A DNA stretch of 64,000 nt from Rhodoferax aquaticus. GTDB lineage: Bacteria; Pseudomonadota; Gammaproteobacteria; Burkholderiales; Burkholderiaceae_C. The notes under the pieces are model-generated. The model made no database searches. It was not told the DNA's origin and worked only from the letters and a program-made list of their open reading frames with translations. The position numbers and the translations under genes were made by a program. The stretch spans positions 248,001-312,000 of the forward strand of contig NZ_CP036282.1 in the NCBI RefSeq assembly GCF_006974105.1. Direction: 5' to 3'. Positions 1 to 9,000 of the stretch are shown piece by piece; positions within the stretch are counted from its first letter, which is position 1; each line of letters starts with the position of its first letter.

Positions 1-58
1 AATTCTAGGTGTAAACCCTAGATTCGTGGGCGCTGAGTGAAGACCTCGCTTTCTCAAC

Positions 59-220
59 GGTGGAAATTGCATGTCTTCCACCATCGCCCAAAAAACTCTA
101 AAGAGGCTAACATCCGCCAAACGCAGTGGGATGACTGAGAGCGCGACGATCACGCCAACTTGACCTTATCGAGGTAAAGGTCAACACTAGCCTGCAAAAT
201 ATAAATTGAGTCTTTGCAGG
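59..220. promoter_or_regulatory. Cluster of inverted repeats upstream of the PAS-GGDEF gene
   Basis: Three perfect inverted repeats lie in this leader: GGTGGAA/TTCCACC (59-65 and 76-82), TTGACCTT/AAGGTCAA (160-167 and 177-184, 9-nt spacer) and CCTGCAAA/TTTGCAGG (191-198 and 213-220, 14-nt spacer). A fourth, TCTAGG/CCTAGA, lies near 4-22. The last one ends at the Shine-Dalgarno sequence GGGAGG of the next gene, so in mRNA it would form a hairpin abutting the ribosome site. The 160-184 repeat contains a -35-like TTGACC and could be an operator. Positions 1-230 hold no convincing gene. I saw no match to the c-di-GMP (GEMM) riboswitch. Confidence 0.4.
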
Positions 221-230
221 GAGGACGAAG

Positions 231-1208
231 TTGATCGATTCTTATGGCTTTCTCAAGCTCACCATTGACTCGCTTTCCGAGCAAATTGTGGTGATGGATT
301 CCACGGGTCTGATACGGTTCGTGAATCAGGCTTGGGTTGATTTCGGCCTGGAAAATGGGTGTATGACCCCCGTAGGGTGGGATGGCGTGAATTACCTTCG
401 TGTATGTGAAGCAGCCGCAGCGACGGGCGATGGTTTTGGGGTCAGTGCTCTCCATGGGATCAGACGATTGATGGCTGACGGGTGCGGGACATTCACCTTG
501 GAGTACCCGTGCCATGGCCCGAACGTTTTCCGCTGGTTCATGATGACCGTCAAGCACTTCAAGCATTTGGATGAAAACTTTTACTTGGTCACGCACCGCG
601 ACATTACCAAGAGAAAGCAGGCGGAGGAGGCTGTATCCCAATTAGCACGTCTAGACGGCCTGACCAACATTCCGAATCGCAGAGCGTTCAATGACTTTTT
701 GGACTCTGAGTGGAGTCGCTCCATCCGCCAAGGCCAACCGCTGTCTTTGGCCTTGATTGATATTGACCATTTCAAGCTCGTCAATGACACCTATGGCCAC
801 CAACGGGGAGACGAGTGTCTTGAAAGAGTTGCCGAGGTGCTGCGCGCGCACCGAAAACGCCCCAGTGACTTTTTTGCGCGCTACGGCGGTGAGGAGTTTG
901 TGTATGTGTTCGGGGGCTCCACGAGTGAAGATGTGCACCTTGTTGTACAGCAGCTTCTCAGCGGCATACGAGAACTGGCGCTGCCTAATGTCAAGTCTCC
1001 GGTGGGCCGCTTTGTCACCGCGAGTGCTGGACTTGCGACCCTATATCCCAAAGCTGGTTGGAAGCCCAATGCCTTGATTGAAGCAGCCGATGCATTGCTA
1101 TATGAGGCTAAGAGCCTAGGACGCAATCAACTGGCTTGGCGCGCCGCCAACCATCCCCACGCTGAGACGCCACCCAAGGCCAATCTGCCCATCGACGCGC
1201 GCCCTTAA
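231..1208 (+). CDS. PAS-GGDEF diguanylate cyclase
   Basis: Predicted cytosolic diguanylate cyclase of 325 residues that would make c-di-GMP from two GTP. An N-terminal PAS sensor (about residues 12-130; IVVMDSTGLIRFVNQAW is a typical PAS start) ends in the linker DITKRKQAEE. A complete GGDEF domain follows (about 140-305) with DIDHFKLVNDTYGH and the signature GGEEF, so it should be active. RPSD sits five residues before GGEEF, which is the RxxD inhibitory site for product feedback. The start is TTG at 231, chosen because GGGAGG lies about 6 nt upstream and no in-frame ATG precedes the PAS domain. No transmembrane segment is visible. The ligand is unknown. It stands alone, before debris and the pilus operon, whose activity c-di-GMP often controls; that link is inference. 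Confidence 0.9.
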   Translation: MIDSYGFLKLTIDSLSEQIVVMDSTGLIRFVNQAWVDFGLENGCMTPVGWDGVNYLRVCEAAAATGDGFGVSALHGIRRLMADGCGTFTLEYPCHGPNVFRWFMMTVKHFKHLDENFYLVTHRDITKRKQAEEAVSQLARLDGLTNIPNRRAFNDFLDSEWSRSIRQGQPLSLALIDIDHFKLVNDTYGHQRGDECLERVAEVLRAHRKRPSDFFARYGGEEFVYVFGGSTSEDVHLVVQQLLSGIRELALPNVKSPVGRFVTASAGLATLYPKAGWKPNALIEAADALLYEAKSLGRNQLAWRAANHPHAETPPKANLPIDARP

Positions 1209-1224
1209 CCACAGCAGCAAGTTC

Positions 1225-1300
1225 AATCTCTTGCCGCCCAATCCACCAGCGCCTCAATGGCGGGGCGGGCGGCGCAAGCGTTGTTCTCGGTGTTGGTTGG
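1225..1300 (-). pseudogene. Duplicated 3'-end fragment of dacB
   Basis: Bases 1231-1270 are identical over 40 nt to 11898-11937, inside the 3' end of the intact dacB gene, and similarity continues to about 1283. Read on the minus strand the fragment keeps the dacB frame (ARPAIEALVDWAARD, then a stop). Upstream of this tail the frame runs into unrelated sequence, so only the C-terminal end of the gene is present. It lies to the left of the pilus operon while the intact gene lies to its right, so the two copies form direct repeats around the operon. Confidence 0.85.
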
Positions 1301-2058
1301 GCAATACGCCTTGAGCGGGCCACTGATCTGGAGGCGTACCCTTAGTACCCGGTGTACTCGATCTGCGAAATCGACACTTCGTGGTGGGTCAGCTTTATCA
1401 CAAGGGGGTGCCCGCTAGTGTCAAGGGAATGGCGTTTGCGTCCAATACGTGCCACGCACCGACTAAAACCCCGTACGCCAGCTGCATGGCAACCCTGTAA
1501 ACAAAAAGCGCTCTACATTGCCAACGAAATACCTCTGACGTCTTTGGTTTGAAAGGTACGCAGCGTCTGCTGCAAAACCTGGCGGTGGCGAACACGGTGG
1601 CTGCACAAGCAATGGAGTCAGCCAAAAGCATAGGCAACATCCAAGGTGAACAGATTGTCGCAAGCGTGGTGGGACTTGCATTTCTTTGTATGCAAGATGT
1701 TGCAAAGCAAGCTTGAATAAGACTAAATTGTTTTGGTCAAAGTCCGCAATTGTAAGTTGCCCACTTACAATTGTGTCACCAGTTCAGCTTCTCGAACGAG
1801 GCGATCTGCTGATAGGCGCTTTTACAAAAGATGCATTTCATTGCAATCCCGATGTAGCCCGATGGCCGGTACTTTACGAGGGTAAGTATCCGCGCTCAAA
1901 GCTAAATTTTTTGTTAGTGAGGTCCACCGCTAAAGCAGCCGTTTTTTGTATGGAAGTGCGTCCAAAAAACAAGACCTAAACTTATGAGTCAGTCAATCAA
2001 GATGATGCATAAGTTTGAGTGATTCTCATCGGCTTTAGCCTTAACTTTATGTGAATAG
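1301..2058. other. Gene-poor debris region
   Basis: No convincing intact gene was found. Two frames look like decayed coding sequence. On the minus strand, about 1343-1485 reads into a natural-looking C-terminus ending HHEVSISQIEYTGY and a stop. On the plus strand, about 1501-1716 reads an Ala-rich helical stretch (RLLQNLAVANTVAAQAMES). I cannot assign either to a family. A perfect hairpin, CAATTGTAAGT/ACTTACAATTG with a 5-nt loop, lies at 1747-1773; it has no T tract, so it is more likely an operator or relic than a terminator. An open frame at 1686-1979 lacks codon bias and a ribosome site and is not called. Confidence 0.5.
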
Positions 2059-2568
2059 ATGACTAACACTTTTCAAAAGACCCTTGAAAATCTTCCCGAA
2101 ATTTTCATTCAGAATTCCAGCGCAATAGCTGCTCGTTTGGTGAGTCGGATGCAGCGTCAAATGGAGACCGATGTTGCTGCTCTGAACACAGGATATTTGA
2201 TGTTGCTTTTGAAAATGAGCAGCAGTGACTTAGTGGTCGAGTTTGAAAAAGTCTTGCGCGCTGCTATGGCGCGTGCTAGGTCGGAAGTGAACGGCAGCGG
2301 TTTTTCGTTTGAATTTAGTATTGCAGGCGAGATCGATTCCTCGATGCTAGAGAGTGATAGGGCCTTCCAGAGCCTCCAAGCGAAAAGCCGGAGTTGCGGC
2401 GCTTTGTCTTTGGCTGCATTTAGCCCTCAAGCGCTGCTTAAGTGTGTAAACGAAGCAATGGCAGGCGCCCGAATTAGTGAGACAGACATCCAAGCTCTGG
2501 CACCCTTTGTGCGACAAGCGCTGAATACCGAACTCGTGGCTATTTATCAAAAGTTAATCAATCTCTAG
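2059..2568 (+). CDS. Hypothetical helical protein
   Basis: Uncharacterised 169-residue protein that I do not recognise. It has no signal peptide and no membrane segment; it looks soluble and largely alpha-helical, with one short beta-rich stretch (GFSFEFSI, near residue 75). The region LVSRMQRQMETDVAALNTG is amphipathic. The ATG at 2059 has only a weak ribosome site. Base composition resembles that of the pilin genes downstream and is lower in GC than the core genes. It is separated from the pilin operon by about 200 bp that contain a possible sigma-54 promoter, so it is probably not part of that operon. Confidence 0.55.
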   Translation: MTNTFQKTLENLPEIFIQNSSAIAARLVSRMQRQMETDVAALNTGYLMLLLKMSSSDLVVEFEKVLRAAMARARSEVNGSGFSFEFSIAGEIDSSMLESDRAFQSLQAKSRSCGALSLAAFSPQALLKCVNEAMAGARISETDIQALAPFVRQALNTELVAIYQKLINL

Positions 2569-2658
2569 CAATAGGTCCAGACTTTACAAAGTCGGGTTTG
2601 CTGTGATTCGTTTCTATCTAGGTGCGCCGCTAGTCTGAATAAAACGCACGCTTGTCTG

Positions 2659-2675
2659 TTGGCGTCACCAATGCG
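2659..2675 (+). promoter_or_regulatory. Possible sigma-54 promoter of the pilin operon
   Basis: TTGGCGTCACCAATGCG has the diagnostic GG-N10-GC spacing (GG 2661-2662, GC 2673-2674) of a -24/-12 promoter. It fits the TTGGCAC-N5-TTGC consensus well on the left half and partly on the right. It lies about 100 bp before the first pilin start. Sigma-54 with PilR drives major pilin genes in pseudomonads, so the placement is sensible, but a single match of this quality can occur by chance. Confidence 0.4.
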
Positions 2676-2775
2676 GTTCTCTTAACTATGATGACCCCAA
2701 ATTCTATGTTTGCACGATGCAAAAATGGATTGATTCGCTGGCGCAGGGCGATGTAACGAACACTTGGTAACTGAC

Positions 2776-3255
2776 ATGTATAAACGTAATTGCTTAGGCG
2801 GCGGTGCTCGGATTGCTCCGTTGCGAGGATCTCTTGGGTTTACGTTGATTGAGTTGATGGTAACTGTCGCCATTATCGGGATCTTGGCGTCAATAGCTTT
2901 GCCTAGCTACCAGCAGTATGTAAAGCGAGGTCGCATTGCGGACGCGTTAGCCACCCTTGGTCCTATGCAAGCCAAGCTGGAGCAGCTATTTCTTGATAAC
3001 CGCTCCTACGCCACTGCCTGTGGTACGAATGCACTTGCCTTGAAACCACCGGACACAAGGTACTTTGTGTATACCTGCCCCACGTTGGAAAGCACATCGT
3101 ACAAAGTAACGGCAACCGGTCAAGGCCCCATGATTGGCTTTGCTTACAGTTTGAGCTTGGCTGGCGGTGTCGTTTCTAAATCCACGGATTCCGTGCCCGC
3201 TGGCTGGACCAAAACTGGTTCATGCTGGGTCACCAAAGAGGATGGGTCATGTTGA
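2776..3255 (+). CDS. pilE: Type IV pilin, PilE-like
   Basis: Type IV pilin subunit (159 residues from this ATG). A prepilin leader of about 23 residues ends in Gly just before FTLIELMVTVAIIGILAS, the prepilin-peptidase site with the conserved Glu at position 5, followed by the hydrophobic assembly helix. The segment LPSYQQYVKRGRIADAL is typical of PilE pilins. Cysteines near residues 83, 103, 149 and 159 could form the C-terminal disulphide loop. The start is uncertain: a TTG at 2764 is in frame, but ATG 2776 gives a more usual leader. It is the first gene of an overlapping minor-pilin operon, so it is more likely a minor pilin or tip adaptor than the major pilin. Confidence 0.85.
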   Translation: MYKRNCLGGGARIAPLRGSLGFTLIELMVTVAIIGILASIALPSYQQYVKRGRIADALATLGPMQAKLEQLFLDNRSYATACGTNALALKPPDTRYFVYTCPTLESTSYKVTATGQGPMIGFAYSLSLAGGVVSKSTDSVPAGWTKTGSCWVTKEDGSC

Positions 3256-3854
3256 GCGGAAGACGCTTGAACAATGGCTTTACTTTGATAGAAGCTATTG
3301 TGGTCTTGGCAATATTGGGTCTTTTGTGGATGGTTGCTGTGCCTAGTTATTCTGCTTATGCCGCAAATAACAGCCTGAGGACTACCTCTGAATTGTTTTA
3401 TTCGGCAGTTCAAAAGGCCAGAGCAGAAGCTATCCGCCGCAATCGGATTGTTGAACTGGTATTGACCAATGATGTACCGCCCACACCGGCGGGTGGAAGC
3501 ATGGAGGCAATTGACACGCCCATATCAGGCTCCACTAGCGGCACCAATTGGGTTATACGCGCACCCAATACGGCACCTGCTGGTACATATGCGCTGCTCG
3601 ATTCGAAACAGGCCGCGGAAGCTGGCGGCACAAAAGTTACGGTCAATGCAGGTGGCGTTACCAGTATTCAGTTCAATGGACTTGGTGAAACGACCAGTGC
3701 GACTGCCGTGCAGGTTCAGTTTCGACACATAACTCAAAATGCGGAATGTCTTTTGACGGAAGCCGTGCGCTGTCTTGATGTTCGTGTGAGTCCAGGCGGA
3801 CAGGCCAGGTTGTGTGAGCCAAATCAACCTCTAACAGATAACCGAAGCTGTTAA
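3249..3854 (+). CDS. fimT: GspH/FimT-family pseudopilin
   Basis: Minor pilin of the GspH/FimT family, about 201 residues. A short basic leader is followed by GFTLIEAIVVLAILGLLWMV, the prepilin cleavage site and assembly helix with Glu5. The region SELFYSAVQKARAEAIRRN is the FimT/GspH signature helix, and the C-terminal half is a beta-rich domain of the expected size. Its ATG overlaps the 3' end of the preceding pilin gene by 7 nt, indicating translational coupling. A longer frame from 3222 exists, but ATG 3249 gives a normal leader. Role (family knowledge): primes pilus assembly together with PilV, PilW, PilX and PilY1. Confidence 0.85.
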   Translation: MLSGRRLNNGFTLIEAIVVLAILGLLWMVAVPSYSAYAANNSLRTTSELFYSAVQKARAEAIRRNRIVELVLTNDVPPTPAGGSMEAIDTPISGSTSGTNWVIRAPNTAPAGTYALLDSKQAAEAGGTKVTVNAGGVTSIQFNGLGETTSATAVQVQFRHITQNAECLLTEAVRCLDVRVSPGGQARLCEPNQPLTDNRSC

Positions 3855-3858
3855 CACA

Positions 3859-4344
3859 ATGAGAGACCATATACGCCCTAGGGAACATGGCGGTACTTTG
3901 ATAGAGGTACTTGTCGCCGTAGCGTTGTTTTTGTTGGGGGTTGTCGGGGTAGTGAGTGCAATGGGTGTGGTTGTTAGCAATCAGGCGGATGTGCAAATAC
4001 GAAGCGAGGCAGCTATGCGCGCAGAATCCATGTTGAATACGATGTGGCTCAATGTGGATCGAACGACCCCAGCGGCCACTGCTTTGTCATTACAGAATTT
4101 TGCACATCTCACCGGGACAGAGCAAGCCTGCAACTTTGCTGGTGCCGCCTCGAGCAACAACTTGGTGACGGCTTGGGTGTCAGACGTTACATCCGGTGCC
4201 GGGAAACTCCCGGGATCTACTCCTGCGATGCAGCAAATTCTTGTAGATACAACTGCAAACAACCAAGTGACCATCACCTTGTGCTGGCAGTCCAGCGGCG
4301 ATGCGGCTCCGCGTCAATATGTCTTGCGCTCATATGTCAATTAG
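3859..4344 (+). CDS. pilV: Type IV pilus minor pilin PilV
   Basis: Minor pilin, 161 residues. The leader MRDHIRPREHG precedes GTLIEVLVAVALFLLGVVG, a prepilin site and hydrophobic helix with Glu5. The sequence after the helix (SEAAMRAESMLNTMW) fits PilV/GspI-type pilins. Two cysteines frame the C-terminal domain (near residues 92 and 147). It begins 4 nt after fimT and is followed by pilW with a short gap. Within the minor-pilin complex PilV joins the PilW-PilX sub-complex; that is family knowledge. Confidence 0.85.
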   Translation: MRDHIRPREHGGTLIEVLVAVALFLLGVVGVVSAMGVVVSNQADVQIRSEAAMRAESMLNTMWLNVDRTTPAATALSLQNFAHLTGTEQACNFAGAASSNNLVTAWVSDVTSGAGKLPGSTPAMQQILVDTTANNQVTITLCWQSSGDAAPRQYVLRSYVN

Positions 4345-4357
4345 CACCCGAGGTGCT

Positions 4358-5545
4358 ATGCGCCGTTCGCTTGGCTTTTCGTTGATCGAATTAATGGTCA
4401 GTTTGGTCATTGGGCTCATAACCGCGATTGCGGTAGCTCAGATCTACGCAAACTGGGTCAAGCAAAATCGTACTGTGTCGTCTACAAATGATTTGCAATC
4501 AACTGTTGCACTCGCCGCGTTTGCCATTGAGCAAGACATCAAGCGATCTGGCCAAGGATTTGGCGCGGCTAATTCAACGATTTCGGGTGGTGCGGGATGT
4601 CCAATCTCCGGCACTGCCACTGTCAATGGTGCCAACAATTCAGTAGTATTGAGTCCCACTGGTACTGGTGGCTTACGCCTAACTGGGGTGCAAATCATCC
4701 GAGGTATTGATGGTGCATCAGACCAAATCGTCACCTTGTATGGAAATTCTGACTACAGAGTGGCCTCAGAAGCTGTATTAGGCGGATCTACATTCAATGT
4801 AACAAAGGTGAGCAGTCGGGCAGGTTTCAATAATGGCGACGTCGTGATTTTAGGTAACAGTGGATTTACTGATTGTCGGATTGTTCAAGTCACCTCCACC
4901 GATTCATCTGTCGTGTTGACAGATAAAGCGTTTGGGCACGACACCACCTCGTATCAGAGTTTTTACAAGCCAGCAGGCACTACAAGTACCCCTGTATTTA
5001 ACCAGGCTGGTGGAGTCACGGGGATAGAGTTTATTGCTGCGTTTAACCTCGGACCGGCCCCTCAAGCAAATCAGTGGCGAATCTCAACTGCCAGCCCAAA
5101 TAGTGCACAAAACCCTGCCCTCCAGCGGTTTAGCGTATTGCCAGTTGACGGTGTTTATCCAACGCCACGGGCACGCGAGGTGGCGGAAGGCGCTGTTAAT
5201 CTGCAGGCTCAATATGGTTACGATCTCAATGGCGACGGCCGCATTGGTGCAGATGAATGGTACAACCCGGATGAGACCCACAGGCCAGACCTGAGTGGTG
5301 CGGCGGTAGATTGGACCCGGGTGCTGGCTATTCGTTACGCAATATTAACGCGCAGCCGTAATTACGAGCCGGCAAACGTGACTACTGCAAGTCCCGCATG
5401 GATGGGAGGCGGTTTCGTCATGACGGACATAGGCGGTGCGGCAGACACCAACCCAGATAGCCCACTTAACTGGCGGCGGTATCGATATTCGGTGGCAGAA
5501 AGTGTTGTGCCATTGCGCAATGCATTGTGGGGGCGAAACCAATGA
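4358..5545 (+). CDS. pilW: Type IV pilus minor pilin PilW
   Basis: Large minor pilin, 395 residues from ATG 4358, which has GAGGT just upstream; an in-frame ATG at 4334 is the alternative. The leader MRRSLG precedes FSLIELMVSLVIGLITAIAV, a prepilin site with Glu5. The long C-terminal beta domain is typical of PilW. Near residue 290 it contains DLNGDGRIGADE, a 12-residue EF-hand-type calcium loop with acidic or Asn residues at positions 1, 3, 5 and 12. The stop overlaps the pilX start (ATGA). An extra frame upstream inside pilV is a shadow. Confidence 0.88.
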   Translation: MRRSLGFSLIELMVSLVIGLITAIAVAQIYANWVKQNRTVSSTNDLQSTVALAAFAIEQDIKRSGQGFGAANSTISGGAGCPISGTATVNGANNSVVLSPTGTGGLRLTGVQIIRGIDGASDQIVTLYGNSDYRVASEAVLGGSTFNVTKVSSRAGFNNGDVVILGNSGFTDCRIVQVTSTDSSVVLTDKAFGHDTTSYQSFYKPAGTTSTPVFNQAGGVTGIEFIAAFNLGPAPQANQWRISTASPNSAQNPALQRFSVLPVDGVYPTPRAREVAEGAVNLQAQYGYDLNGDGRIGADEWYNPDETHRPDLSGAAVDWTRVLAIRYAILTRSRNYEPANVTTASPAWMGGGFVMTDIGGAADTNPDSPLNWRRYRYSVAESVVPLRNALWGRNQ

Positions 5546-6084
5546 AAAGGCAGCGTGGGGTGTCTTTATTAGTCGTGATGGTCACTTTGACAATCATGTT
5601 GCTTGCGATTGCAGGAATGTTTCACGCGAACAATCGCACATTGGAGATCGTTGGCAACCTTGGGTTTAAGCGCAACGCAACTTCGGTTGGTGACATCGGA
5701 GTGGAGGTTGCGAGGGCTTGGTTGTTGACCCGAACGCCTACGCAGTTGACAGCGACGGATGCGACGGCTGGTTATTTCCCGGTTTGGACGGTGGGCTTTG
5801 ACCCTACAAAGTATGACTGGGACACTGCTGGTAACTCTGTTCTGGCAAGCGCCGATGACGGTACGGGCAATGCGGTGAGCTACGTCATCCATCGGATGTG
5901 CAGCACAGCAGGTAGCTTGTCTGCTACTGGCCAAGAATGTGTATGGGGCAACTCATCGACCGGCGGATCCAAGACTCAAAATCAGAATGCGCAAGGAGCC
6001 ATAAAAACGCCCTTTTACCGCATTACAGCAAGAGTGCTCGGGCCTCGCAGCACGCTAAGTTATATACAAGTTATGGTTTATTGA
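5542..6084 (+). CDS. pilX: Type IV pilus minor pilin PilX
   Basis: Minor pilin, 180 residues. The leader MKRQRG is followed by VSLLVVMVTLTIMLLAIAGM, the hydrophobic helix. It lacks Glu at mature position 5, as PilX/GspK-type pilins commonly do because they sit at the filament tip. The body carries a short cysteine pair (near residues 119 and 130). ATG 5542 overlaps the pilW stop. It is followed 9 nt later by pilY1, the usual gene order in Burkholderiales, supporting a PilX-PilY1 tip complex. Confidence 0.85.
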   Translation: MKRQRGVSLLVVMVTLTIMLLAIAGMFHANNRTLEIVGNLGFKRNATSVGDIGVEVARAWLLTRTPTQLTATDATAGYFPVWTVGFDPTKYDWDTAGNSVLASADDGTGNAVSYVIHRMCSTAGSLSATGQECVWGNSSTGGSKTQNQNAQGAIKTPFYRITARVLGPRSTLSYIQVMVY

Positions 6085-6093
6085 GGGCTGTTT

Positions 6094-9000
6094 ATGAACA
6101 CCTATTTTTCAAGGGCTCTGGCCCGCATAGCGGTCCCAGTTTCGCTTGCTTTGGCCGTTGGGACAGCATATGCACAAACAACCGAAATAGCGAGTGTGCC
6201 GCTGGTTGGGGTTAGCACTGGCGGTGCATCGCCCAATATCATGTTGATGCTGGATACGTCTAACTCAATGTCATGGACGCATATGCCGGATCAGTTGGAG
6301 GTTGTGGGCGCCAAGCAATCTATTGGCTACAAGTCTAGCGAATGCAATTCGCTGTACTACAACCGCAACCGAACGTACACCGTGCCCAAGGATGCCGCCA
6401 ATGCAGCAATGCCGACGCCGAGTTTTACGAGCGCGCCTTACAGCTATTTCATAGATCCCAGCATCACGGTGAACCTTAGCACTAGCTTTAGGGCCCACGA
6501 TGAAAAAACCGTTCAAAACGTAGTTACCGCAGTGGCTGACCCAGCGCAGCCAGCTTATTACTATTACTTTGTGCCTACAAGTTCCCCACCGGCGTACACC
6601 TACAATACCGCCCCGTGCAATGTCACTGATACGTCCGCAGCGAGCGTGTCTTCTACAGGGGGCACTTGGCGCCGTGTGCTTGTAGGTCCCACCTCTGGGC
6701 CGACTGGCAGGGCGGATGAGCGACAAAACTTTGCCATTTGGTACACCTACTACAGAACGCGTATCAATCTGGCAAAGAGCTCAATTGGCCTCGCGTTTCA
6801 GTCATTGAGCAATACCTATCGTGTGGGGTTTCTCACCGTCAATCCAACGTTGGATACCAACGGTAGCGCTACGACTTCAGTGCAAAGCAGCCGATACCAG
6901 CCGCTAGCCGACTTTAACTCTGCGCAGCGCACGCTTTGGTACAACAAGTTTTATGGTCAAGTACCTGCGGGTAGCTCCCCCGCTCGGGAAGGTTTGGCAC
7001 GGGTAGGGCGTCACTTCGCCGGTAAAACAGATGGTATCAACGCGGGCATGAATACAGACCCGGTGCAATACGCGTGCCAAAAGAATTTCACCATCATGAC
7101 CACCGACGGCTATTGGAACGTCGCGGCCGAAAAAGGAGGCCTCGCTGGCGGACCTACAACCATAGACGGAACTGCATCCGTTGGCAACCGGGACGGGGGT
7201 GCCAACTACCCCCGCACTGCGGATACAGACTCCGCCGGACTGGTGCCCGCAGGCGTATTTGATGGCACATTGTTGCAACTGCCTTACACCAAAACTGCAT
7301 CGGTCACTACGACCTTCAGCTATCCTTCTTGTAACTTAACGGTCCCGGGCTATAGGACCACCACGGTTAAGCGTACTGTCACACCCAAAGTGCTTACCCA
7401 GGTCACTAGTGCGACGAACAATTCCACGCAAGCGCAGTCGCGCACGGTATCGTTTAGGCAGAGCAGCTACAAGGTAACCAAGCAGACGCTGCAATACGTT
7501 ATTCCTACGCAGACTCAGAGTACTACCCAGAACGTTTGGTACAACCCTGCGCTGGAAGTTTCACAACCTGTTCGCGATTGCTCGGGACTGACAAACTGTG
7601 GCCCTAGCGCTTTAACCAAGACAGTGGCCGTTCCATCCGGTTCATGTATCGCCCAAGAGCCCGTTGCCCCAAATTTCATTCGCGTGGTATGTTCCGGCGC
7701 GACGTCTGTTGTTCAGTCCTCGCCATGCACAGTGGGTGTCAATGGGTGCCAGGTCAATACCATCACTGCTCCTACCTTTGTTGCTGGCAACACGTGTACC
7801 GCGAGCAATTCCGGTAGCCCGAATTACCACATCACAACCTGCACAACCAATGCGCCCGGCACAGGCACGCCAAGTACCACTGCGAGCAGCCCAGTCGTCA
7901 CAACCGTAAATGCGTGTACCCAATCTTTTGCTGCAAGCGGCAATCTGACTTGCGCCGACGCGCCCGGGTTCCCTACAGCCTGGACCAATGCCGCCTCGTG
8001 CACCGCTGGTGCTATAAACGCTACAACATCCACGGAATGCCGAAACGTTGGTTCTTGCAATCCAGCGCTTCCGGGGGCACAGTGTGGTGGTACGGTAGTC
8101 ACTAACCCTTCGTCCTGTACATACACAGGGGGCGGCCCCACTGTTGCCGGCAATGTTACGTCCACCTGTGACTACCCGTCCAATCTCAGCGTGGTTACCC
8201 CCGCAGTAGATCCCACAACGTGCGTGAGTGGGAACACAAATAATGCTGGCCCTCCGGCGAATTACAGCAAGACGCTCTGCGAGTCGATCCCAAGTGCTGT
8301 GACACCAGGTGCATGCATAGCCGCTCCTGCGACACTTGCAAACAATTGGGTTGCTACCACTTGCGCTAACGCGACTGTGACTGGCTGGTACTCCAGTTCG
8401 CAAAGCACCACGAACACAACATTTACCTACGACAACGGCACCGTCGTTGACCAAACCCCTGTCGTTGGCCCTGCAGTTTCAACCAGCAGCTGTAAGGCCC
8501 TGCCAAGCCCTACACCGGTGCCGCCTCCCAAGGTGGAGTATCTTGCTCCCGTCTATGTTCCATATTCCGCGACAGGAGGGAGTTCCAATTCATTGGCAGA
8601 CGTGGCTCAGTATTACTATGCCACCGATCTACGCCCCGGCATGCCAAACATCGTGCCACCCACGGGCTTTGGTCCGCTGGATGACCGTGCAACATGGCAG
8701 CATATGTCGACTTACGTGGTGGGCTTGGGCGTGTCTGGGACCTTGCCATACAAGCCTGACTATGCAACCTCAAACACAGGCTCGTTTGCAGACATTCGAG
8801 CGCTCAACAAAAGCTGGCCCGTTTGGCCAGACCCTACTATCAACTATTCGGGCAATGACGCGCTTTGGAATTCGCCAAAATCAATTGATGATTTCTGGCA
8901 CACCGCGGTGAATGGGCGGGGGAAATATTTCAGTGCGACGGATCCAGATTCGGTCGTTAGCGGGATTCAGTCTGCGTTGCAGGCCATCAATGCCAGCACT

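Noticed and set aside
1..230. c-di-GMP (GEMM) riboswitch before the diguanylate cyclase
   Set aside because: The conserved GEMM core and tetraloop/receptor sequence were not found; only simple inverted repeats are seen.
1686..1979. Possible 97-codon gene
   Set aside because: No ribosome site, odd composition, overlaps a hairpin, no family resemblance.
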